DNA of 60,036 nt, from positions 1 to 60,036 of the forward strand of contig JAHOYZ010000014.1 of assembly GCA_019038695.1 (NCBI GenBank). The letters run 5' to 3'. Below the pieces are notes generated by a model. It saw nothing but the letters and a program-made list of their open reading frames with translations, did no database searches and had not been told where the DNA came from. The position numbers and the translations under genes are program-made. This document shows positions 54,175-60,036 of this stretch, piece by piece (the first letter of the stretch is position 1; each line of letters starts with the position of its first letter). The DNA comes from Candidatus Zixiibacteriota bacterium. Its GTDB lineage: Bacteria; Zixibacteria; MSB-5A5; GN15; FEB-12.

Positions 54175-54465
54175 ATGAATAGACAACCTGCTGTATACAT
54201 TTTGGCAAGCAAACGAAATGGTACGCTTTATATCGGTGTGACTTCAAACCTCATAAAGAGGATATGGGAACACAAAAATAATATGTTAGAAGGATTTACC
54301 AAACGTTACAATGTTCATCAACTGGTTTGGTTTGAATTACACGGAAGTATGGAATCCGCTATTACTCGGGAGAAGCGATTGAAAGATTGGAAACGAAAAT
54401 GGAAACTGGAGTTGATTGAGAGCGGTAATCCAAATTGGCAGGATTTGTATGATAGCATTGTTTGA
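54175..54465 (+). CDS. Single-domain GIY-YIG nuclease
   Basis: 96 residues: VYI (7-9) and YIG (19-21) motifs, catalytic Arg29 (IKRIWEHK), Tyr45, and Glu66 (AITREKRLKDWKR). UvrC N-terminal/UPF0213 type without a DNA-binding partner domain. Base composition is more AT-rich than neighbours. The start has GGAA about nine nt upstream. Inverted REP-like palindromes flank it, the right one beginning at the base after the stop codon, which suggests a small mobile unit. Confidence 0.85.
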   Translation: MNRQPAVYILASKRNGTLYIGVTSNLIKRIWEHKNNMLEGFTKRYNVHQLVWFELHGSMESAITREKRLKDWKRKWKLELIESGNPNWQDLYDSIV

Positions 54466-54492
54466 CTGGATTCCGGCGTGCGCCGGAATGAC
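54466..54492. repeat. REP-like palindrome abutting the GIY-YIG stop codon
   Basis: 27 nt, CTGGATTCCGGCG...CGCCGGAATGAC; inverted partner of 54113-54139. Confidence 0.85.
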
Positions 54493-54517
54493 AGAGACAG
54501 GAGAACCAAATGACCTT

Positions 54518-54545
54518 GTCATGCCGGACTTGATCCGGCATCCAG
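54518..54545. repeat. REP-like palindrome, divergent copy
   Basis: 28 nt, GTCATGCCGG...CCGGCATCCAG, same end sequences as the other copies with a different stem. Confidence 0.75.
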
Positions 54546-54560
54546 TCCTGGATACGAAGA

Positions 54561-54587
54561 CTGGATTCCGGCGTTCGCCGGAATGAC
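54561..54587. repeat. REP-like palindrome, further copy
   Basis: 27 nt, CTGGATTCCGGCG...CGCCGGAATGAC, differing from 54466-54492 by one base at the centre. Confidence 0.85.
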
Positions 54588-54603
54588 AAAAAGAAGGATT
54601 CTT

Positions 54604-54635
54604 CCGGCCCAAACAAGTTTGTGCCGGCCACACAG
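54604..54635. repeat. CCGGCCCAAAC-type palindromic repeat, copy 2
   Basis: Second copy of the element at 53773-53804; palindromic core CAAACAAGTTTG. The two copies bracket the GIY-YIG zone in the same orientation. Confidence 0.7.
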
Positions 54636-54725
54636 CCGGGGACAGGACACCCGATCGGAGGAGTGTCATAGTTTAGACAAATAGACTCATAGACAAACAA
54701 ACATAAATACCACAGGAGGTATGAC

Positions 54726-57482
54726 ATGAAACGCATCGTTCTATTACAGGTTGTCGCGGCCCTGGCACTGGTTGCTCTCACGGCGTCGGTCGTGGTTGCT
54801 GACTGGCATCTCTATGACTGCGAGTACACCCAGCAGGGTTTTCTGAGTGACTCTGATGGCAATGCGCTGGACACTACGGTGTCAATCACCTACGCCATCT
54901 ATGATGATTCCACGTCGGGCGCCCAGCTCTGGATAGAGAATCACCCGACCGTCACCGTTGACTCCGGCCAATTCTCAGTACGGATGGGAAGTATCATTCC
55001 GATACCGGACAGCGCTGTCGCCAGAGGCATAGGTTGGGGGGATACTGCGAGACGCTGGCTGCAAGTCACTATTGACGGCGAAGATATAGAACCCCGCACC
55101 GAGATCGGTGCCGTCCCCCGGGCGCATTTCGCACAGGGCGTGGACGGGCATATCGTTACCGAGCCGTCCTTGATGTACATCCCGGACACAGCGGGGAACC
55201 CAGCCATTGAACTCAGCTCTGATGCCGACGACGGCACCGTGGTAGCCTATAATCGGTTCGAACGCACCAGTGGCGACCTGGTGTCGTCGATTACACAAGC
55301 CTGTAGCGACGCCGCGGCTTTGGTTAATTTTGTCTTCTTCAACACCATGACTGACGACACGAGCGGTGTGAGCATCGTGGTAGACAGCAACGTAGCGTTG
55401 CTCGATGTTACTTACAAGACAACAACAGCTACGATGGGATATGGTATTGCTGTCGACAAGGACTGCGCAGCCATGAGCTTTGTTGCTGGCGACAACAGCA
55501 GTGTGAATATTGTTGTCGATGATATGGGGCCGACCCTTTCATTAGTCGGTTCCGGTCGGGCAGATTCTGTTTCAATTACGAATCTAGGCATAACTTTTCC
55601 CGATGGAAGTTCTCTAACAACTGCCAGTGTAGAAGGAAGCAGTTGTTGGGAATGCCCCGGCACCAGCAACTACACTTACCTGACGGACATCGACGACAGT
55701 GTGGGGATTGGCACTGACACCCCCAGTGAGAAGCTGGAAGTGGTCGGCAATCTGCGTGTTACCGGCCAGGCCAACATCGGTATCTATAATGGTAGTCCCG
55801 GTCAAGGCGCTTTTGTAGCTGGCGGTGGAAACGATGCTACAGGGGATTCGTCAGTTGTTGTCGGTGGTAACAGCAACTCGGCTGATCACTTCTACTCGGC
55901 GGTTGTCGGAGGGTATATGAATGCTGCCCGATATGATTTCGCAATCGTTGGAGGTGGCATATACGACACTGTAAATGCGCTGTATGGAGGTGTATTCTCC
56001 GGTTACTCGAACCTGGCCGGCAATGGGGCCGCCGATACGGCTGCCACAGTAGCCGGTGGCTTTAACAACACAGCCAGTGCCAGGTATTCGTACATTGGAG
56101 GTGGAATGGGCAATACCGCGAGTGGACATTACAGCACTGTCAGCGGCGGTGGCGGCACGAATCCTGTAGACGGAAATGTGGCTTCAGGGATGCAGTCTAC
56201 CGTGGCAGGTGGCATCGGCAACACCGCCACCAACAGCTACGCTTCTATCGGCGGAGGTATTCGTAACATAGCCAGCGGCAGCGACGCTACTATTGCCGGC
56301 GGGTGGCAGAACACCGCCAGCATGAATGCTACTACCGTAGGTGGTGGTGGTAATAACACTGCCTCGGGCTGGGGTGCTACGGTATCAGGCGGTGACGAAA
56401 ACGAAGCCAGCGCTCCCCATTCAACTGTGAGTGGCGGTCGCTACAACGTGGCATCGGGCGAGTTTGCAGGAATTGTGAGCGGCGACTCGAACACTTGTGC
56501 CGGTGATTACTCGGCTATTGGCGGGGGGCAAAATAACTTTGCCGAAAATGCCCACTCCACTGTGGGGGGCGGGAAATATGACACCGCTCTGGCTTTCTTT
56601 TCGGGTGTATTCTCCGGCTGCAACAATGTCGCTGGAGACGACGGCAATGATACTGGTGCGGTAATACTGGGTGGTGTCAAAAACTCCGTGACAGCACCTT
56701 ATTCTGCCATAGTCGGTGGATTCGAGAATATAGTCAGTGAAAGCTATTCGATCATTGGGGGCGGTTACCTGGATACTGTTAGCGGTATGTATAGCGGTAT
56801 CCTCGGCGGATACAAGAACAGTGTCGCCGGTAATTTCTCGGTGATTCCCGGAGGTCAATATAATACGATATCGTCAACGGTTGATTACTCTATGGCTTTC
56901 GGCTGCGAAGTATGCGTTGATAACGATTTTCGGGTGATCTTCTTTGAGGCAGACAGTTCCGGTCGCGTTGGTATCAACCGTGACTGCGATAACGGAGTCA
57001 ACTATCCGATTCACGTCGGAACCGACGTAACGAACGGCAACGGCGCCTACCTGACTGAGGGCGGAGTGTGGACTCTTGGCACCGGCAAGACGTCACGAGG
57101 TGGTATTGAAACACTCGACGGACAGGATGTACTTGGGAGGATAGACCAACTACCAGCCGAAGCCTGGACGTATGCTGGAACCGACGAGCGGCACATTTTC
57201 CCCAGCACCGAGAGTTTCCTTGCCCAATTTGATGTTGGTGATCAGTCGGGTTCTACGGGCCTTGCGGCAGCCGATATGGCCGGGGTAGCGTTGATCGGTG
57301 TACAGGAATTGTATCGCATGGTTCGTCAGCAGCAGGAGCTGGCGCAAACACTTGAGGAGAAAACGGACGAGATAGCACAACTGCGGGCCGAGATGGCTCA
57401 GTTAACCACGCTGGTTGAAATGATACTGGCTCAACAGCACAATTCCGATGGTAGTAACAGTGGACTGGCTTCTAACCGGTAA
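54726..57482 (+). CDS. Large secreted protein with YadA-head-type repeats and S74-like C-terminal chaperone region
   Basis: 918 residues, strong AGGAGG site. Signal peptide (1-26). A beta domain follows (about 27-135: YTQQGFLSDSDGNALDTTVS...ITYAIYDDSTSG, ending EPRTEIGAVPRAHFAQ), then a less repetitive section. From about 355 to 725 there are some twenty units of 14-16 residues on the pattern (S/A)xVxGGxxNxASG, as in left-handed beta-roll heads of trimeric adhesins. The C-terminal 110 residues resemble peptidase-S74 intramolecular chaperones (LDGQDVLGRIDQLPAEAWTY, DERHIFPSTESFLAQF, MAGVALIGVQELYRMV) and end in a coiled coil. The SDxxxK autocleavage motif is not seen and there is no outer-membrane anchor. 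Probable trimeric surface fibre. Confidence 0.75.
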   Translation: MKRIVLLQVVAALALVALTASVVVADWHLYDCEYTQQGFLSDSDGNALDTTVSITYAIYDDSTSGAQLWIENHPTVTVDSGQFSVRMGSIIPIPDSAVARGIGWGDTARRWLQVTIDGEDIEPRTEIGAVPRAHFAQGVDGHIVTEPSLMYIPDTAGNPAIELSSDADDGTVVAYNRFERTSGDLVSSITQACSDAAALVNFVFFNTMTDDTSGVSIVVDSNVALLDVTYKTTTATMGYGIAVDKDCAAMSFVAGDNSSVNIVVDDMGPTLSLVGSGRADSVSITNLGITFPDGSSLTTASVEGSSCWECPGTSNYTYLTDIDDSVGIGTDTPSEKLEVVGNLRVTGQANIGIYNGSPGQGAFVAGGGNDATGDSSVVVGGNSNSADHFYSAVVGGYMNAARYDFAIVGGGIYDTVNALYGGVFSGYSNLAGNGAADTAATVAGGFNNTASARYSYIGGGMGNTASGHYSTVSGGGGTNPVDGNVASGMQSTVAGGIGNTATNSYASIGGGIRNIASGSDATIAGGWQNTASMNATTVGGGGNNTASGWGATVSGGDENEASAPHSTVSGGRYNVASGEFAGIVSGDSNTCAGDYSAIGGGQNNFAENAHSTVGGGKYDTALAFFSGVFSGCNNVAGDDGNDTGAVILGGVKNSVTAPYSAIVGGFENIVSESYSIIGGGYLDTVSGMYSGILGGYKNSVAGNFSVIPGGQYNTISSTVDYSMAFGCEVCVDNDFRVIFFEADSSGRVGINRDCDNGVNYPIHVGTDVTNGNGAYLTEGGVWTLGTGKTSRGGIETLDGQDVLGRIDQLPAEAWTYAGTDERHIFPSTESFLAQFDVGDQSGSTGLAAADMAGVALIGVQELYRMVRQQQELAQTLEEKTDEIAQLRAEMAQLTTLVEMILAQQHNSDGSNSGLASNR

Positions 57483-57494
57483 CCGCAGGAGAAT

Positions 57495-58031
57495 ATGAAG
57501 ATGAAAAAGAGAATCATCATATCGGCCCTGACGGTGGTGGCGCTGTTGTTTGTCATTCACACCGTGATTGGCAGTTCGCCGTTCCCACAGCAGCCAGTGC
57601 CCGAGCGGCAGGATATGCAACTGTCACCGGCCGGGTCGTCAGAGAACTTCGAGTTGGACTGGGAGGTGTTGTCATGCGGTGCGACCGATGGCAGCTCAGC
57701 CAGTTTCAGCATGCTTGGCACCCTGGGTCAGCCCTTCACGGGTTACGGTGAGTCGGTGAGCTTTCAACTCAGCCACGGCTTCTGGCAGGAGCCTGGTGAC
57801 GACGGCACCTGTTGCAACCATGACGGCATTCGCGGCAACGTCGATGACGTCGGCGATATCAATATTGCTGATCTGACCTACCTTGTGGCCTATTTGTTCA
57901 CTGGAGGTCCACCTCCTCAGTGCTTGGAGGAAACTGACGTAAACGGCGATGGCGAGATCAATATAGCTGATTTGACCTATCTGGTTTCGTACTTATTCAC
58001 TGGTGGCCCACCACCGGTGTCGTGTCCGTAG
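57495..58031 (+). CDS. Small secreted protein with C-terminal dockerin-like pair
   Basis: 178 residues. Signal peptide (MKMKKRIIISALTVVALLFV); the start could be this ATG or the next, two codons on. A short domain (FELDWEVLSCGATDGSSASF...GTLGQPFTGYGESVSFQLSHGFW) of the kind found repeatedly in such secreted proteins is followed by GNVDDVGDINIADLTYLV and a second DVNGDGEINIADLTYLVSYL repeat ending TGGPPPVSCP. 12 nt after the YadA-like gene, so likely co-transcribed. Function unknown. Confidence 0.75.
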   Translation: MKMKKRIIISALTVVALLFVIHTVIGSSPFPQQPVPERQDMQLSPAGSSENFELDWEVLSCGATDGSSASFSMLGTLGQPFTGYGESVSFQLSHGFWQEPGDDGTCCNHDGIRGNVDDVGDINIADLTYLVAYLFTGGPPPQCLEETDVNGDGEINIADLTYLVSYLFTGGPPPVSCP

Positions 58032-58194
58032 AAGCTGCGGGTAGCTAAAATAGATTTGAATGGCCACCTCGCCTACAAGACTGTGGAGTTGCCCATAACG
58101 GAGGAAGGTATTAGTTTATAGGGCGGAACCCCCTGGTGGTTCCGCCAGGCATTGCTTGGTTTCTGGCAGGAGCGCTAAGGGCTCCTGCCCTACA
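57940..58194 (+). repeat. 255-nt cassette repeat, copy 1
   Basis: Covers the last dockerin repeat, stop codon and nearly the whole intergenic region to the next gene. Identical to 59782-60036 except A/T at 57965/59807 (a synonymous Ile codon). Contains two hairpins with 9-bp stems (58122-58146 and 58165-58189). Confidence 0.95.
58122..58189 (+). repeat. Twin 9-bp/7-nt hairpins in the cassette spacer
   Basis: GGCGGAACC...GGTTCCGCC (58122-58146) and GGCAGGAGC...GCTCCTGCC (58165-58189), both perfect 9-bp stems with 7-nt loops. No T-tract follows either. Second copies are at 59964-59988 and 60007-60031. Could act as mRNA stabilisers, attenuators or recombination points. Confidence 0.85.
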
Positions 58195-58217
58195 AGATTG
58201 ACTTGCAGGAGATCACG

Positions 58218-59873
58218 ATGAGAAGTTTATTCATTTCCTTTCTGACCATTATTGCTCTGCTGGCTGTAGGTGTGGCCGGCACAACCGCCAATCCGCTCCG
58301 ACTGATGACCACTGCTGAGCAGGAGAATGCTGAAATCAACTTGATACTGGATGATACTGAGAACTATCCAATTGAAGCCTCTGACCTGGTTAAGCAATTT
58401 GAGACTCTGTGGAACAGTGGCAGCTACGAACCCGCGCTTGACCTATTCGATCAACTGACAACGCTAGTCGGTATGGAAAATATCGATGTTGTCACCAGAT
58501 ACCGTACCCACATAACTACTGTGCAGCCCGGCGGGCGGTATACGGAAGTCAACTTCTGCCCATACGATTCCGTTTATGACGTCGAATTGTGTGTCAGTTC
58601 CGAGGATCCAAACATACTCTTCGCATCGGTACTCCATGAAGGTGATGGCTACGTTTGCCAGCTAAAAATGTTCTTCTCTGTTGACGGCGGGAGCAGTTGG
58701 GATTTGACGTCTTCACTCGGATCTGGTGGATGGCATGAATCGATTTCGATGACCTACATTAATGGTTACTGCTATGTTGCCAAACAAACCAGCAGCAACC
58801 GCCTGCGTCTGTTTCGATATAGTAATTCGGATGGCAGCTTGGTCGACTTCCCGGAGGCAGGCACCTACGTAACGATTGCAGCGGTGGATCTGAAGGAGAT
58901 GGTCATTTCTACGGATGAGGACGCGCAACCGTACTTGAGCGTGTTCGGGATGAACTCGGACGGAGACCTTTTTCTCGGCACAGGTTTTGAACCCTTCGAT
59001 GTGTCGGACTGGGGAAGCGGATTCCTGCCGGAAGTCGACGATATCAGCCATGGTTTGGATGGTCTTTACACGGTAGGAGGCACCTACGATAGACTCATCT
59101 CATACTACAGTGAGAGCGATCAACTTAAGCTAGTGTCGTACAGCATGCTTCCTCCTGGTTGGACCGTTCAGAAGACATGGGATATGTATAATATATCCTC
59201 ATCCTGGGTGACATCGCTCAGTTCATACGGAAACAGCATCGCGTGTGTGGCGGATGTCTTCCGCCTTAGCACCGGTCTTAGTGAATGCGTGGTAGCGACC
59301 AACAGGCTGGGCTATTTCGAGTCAGCCTACTTTATGACCCCATATTATAACACTGACTCGATTAAGACTTACACGCCTGCAATTGACATGCGAGGTGGAG
59401 GCGCCGTTGGAGTCTGCTACTTCATGTACAACAGCTCTGCAGGTATGTGGAGCGAGAGGTTTGCCATCGCGCCATTTGATGATTTGGAAGATGTTGAAAC
59501 ACTGCGGGACCGCCCCCAGATGAGTTATACCGACCTATATATGAACCAGGACATCAGGCCGGACTTGAGCTACATTGGCTCCTCCAATTTCGGAATAGTC
59601 TGGGTCGCGGGACACACCAACGACAAAGGCTACTTCACTCGGATGGGCTGTTGTGTCCCCCCCATTCGCGGTAATGTCGACTACGAATTGCCCGATGAAA
59701 TCAACATTGCTGATCTGACCTACCTTGTGTCCTATCTGTTCACTGGAGGATCAGAGCCACCGTGTATGGAAGAAGCTGATATAAACGGCGATGGCGAGAT
59801 CAATATTGCTGATTTGACCTATCTGGTTTCGTACTTATTCACTGGTGGCCCACCACCGGTGTCGTGTCCGTAG
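58218..59873 (+). CDS. Secreted BNR-like beta-propeller protein with dockerin-like pair
   Basis: About 551 residues from the ATG at 58218 (AGGAG seven nt upstream). Signal peptide (MRSLFISFLTIIALLAVGVA), a helical segment, then a likely beta-propeller with a BNR-type Asp box (FFSVDGGSSWD near 160) and many aromatic beta strands. The tail is a dockerin-like pair: INIADLTYLVSYLFTGG and INGDGEINIADLTYLVSY. BNR folds occur in sialidases and related sugar hydrolases, but a full catalytic set is not evident. Shares its last dockerin repeat at DNA level with the preceding gene. Confidence 0.72.
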   Translation: MRSLFISFLTIIALLAVGVAGTTANPLRLMTTAEQENAEINLILDDTENYPIEASDLVKQFETLWNSGSYEPALDLFDQLTTLVGMENIDVVTRYRTHITTVQPGGRYTEVNFCPYDSVYDVELCVSSEDPNILFASVLHEGDGYVCQLKMFFSVDGGSSWDLTSSLGSGGWHESISMTYINGYCYVAKQTSSNRLRLFRYSNSDGSLVDFPEAGTYVTIAAVDLKEMVISTDEDAQPYLSVFGMNSDGDLFLGTGFEPFDVSDWGSGFLPEVDDISHGLDGLYTVGGTYDRLISYYSESDQLKLVSYSMLPPGWTVQKTWDMYNISSSWVTSLSSYGNSIACVADVFRLSTGLSECVVATNRLGYFESAYFMTPYYNTDSIKTYTPAIDMRGGGAVGVCYFMYNSSAGMWSERFAIAPFDDLEDVETLRDRPQMSYTDLYMNQDIRPDLSYIGSSNFGIVWVAGHTNDKGYFTRMGCCVPPIRGNVDYELPDEINIADLTYLVSYLFTGGSEPPCMEEADINGDGEINIADLTYLVSYLFTGGPPPVSCP

Positions 59874-60036
59874 AAGCTGCGGGTAGCTAAAATAGATTTG
59901 AATGGCCACCTCGCCTACAAGACTGTGGAGTTGCCCATAACGGAGGAAGGTATTAGTTTATAGGGCGGAACCCCCTGGTGGTTCCGCCAGGCATTGCTTG
60001 GTTTCTGGCAGGAGCGCTAAGGGCTCCTGCCCTACA
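59782..60036 (+). repeat. 255-nt cassette repeat, copy 2 (continues to window edge)
   Basis: Same sequence as 57940-58194 at a constant 1842-nt offset, still matching at the last base of the window, so a further gene with a start near 60060 is expected. Confidence 0.95.

Noticed and set aside
55800-56900. Short regular repeats resembling a CRISPR array
   Set aside because: The periodicity (about 42-48 nt) keeps one reading frame and encodes head repeats of a single protein; no identical repeats with unique spacers.
57495-59873. Cellulosome locus, because of dockerin-like repeats
   Set aside because: No cohesin domain or carbohydrate-active enzyme partner was found; such tags in this lineage occur on many secreted proteins and need not mean a cellulosome.

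Overview
The window looks like a chromosomal segment of a Gram-negative, deep-branching bacterium. It carries mre/mrd cell-shape genes, both separate steps of ADP-heptose synthesis (an LPS-type outer envelope), a split P-protein glycine cleavage system, a GH57 branching enzyme, and several secreted proteins ending in paired dockerin-like repeats of the form NIADLTYLVSYLFTGGPPP. From memory, that C-terminal tag is common in candidate phylum Zixibacteria and relatives in the FCB superphylum. That placement is inference and was not checked by search.

Layout, left to right. (1) 1-3.9 kb: a partial arylsulfotransferase-like secreted protein, a seven-blade FG-GAP propeller with dockerin, a decayed transposase and tRNA-Gln(CTG). 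(2) 4.0-18.1 kb, all minus strand and tightly packed: accA, a Trm112-like protein, an EIIA-Ntr-like protein, mreC-mreD-mrdA-rodA, rpe-pgi-tkt, an AftB-like GT-C protein, a degenerate glucokinase homologue and thiN. (3) 18.2-30.4 kb, minus: pyrR-pyrB-pyrC followed by a DegT aminotransferase and a glycan-assembly block of two multi-TM GT-C/YfhO proteins, three GT2 enzymes and a YbhN-type membrane protein. (4) 30.6-44.2 kb, minus: rfaE1-rfaE2, a TPR protein, a proline peptidase, accB-pilT-accC, gcvH-gcvPA, two zinc-ribbon paralogues, a thioredoxin-TPR protein, gcvPB, a strong intrinsic terminator, then a fused ECF ATPase. (5) 44.2-46.6 kb, plus: a DUF3467 protein coupled to a GH57 branching enzyme, and a small zinc-ribbon membrane protein. 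(6) 46.6-53.4 kb, minus: aspS-phoH-pgpH-ybeY-corC. (7) 53.4-60.0 kb, plus: a repeat-rich accessory zone with REP-like palindromes around a GIY-YIG nuclease gene, a large YadA-head/S74-like surface protein and tandem dockerin-tagged secreted proteins.

Most of the window is housekeeping: envelope growth (lipid precursors by Acc, shape by Mre/RodA/PBP2, heptose and surface glycans), sugar-phosphate flow and pyrimidine synthesis. The accessory interest sits at both ends. On the right, a 255-nt segment covering the last dockerin repeat plus the whole intergenic region recurs with one mismatch exactly 1842 nt later and runs into the window edge. This suggests a tandem array of export cassettes that share a 3' tag and spacer but differ in their N-terminal payload.

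No CRISPR array, rRNA gene, complete insertion sequence or prophage was seen. Functional calls rest on motif recognition by eye; none was verified by database search.
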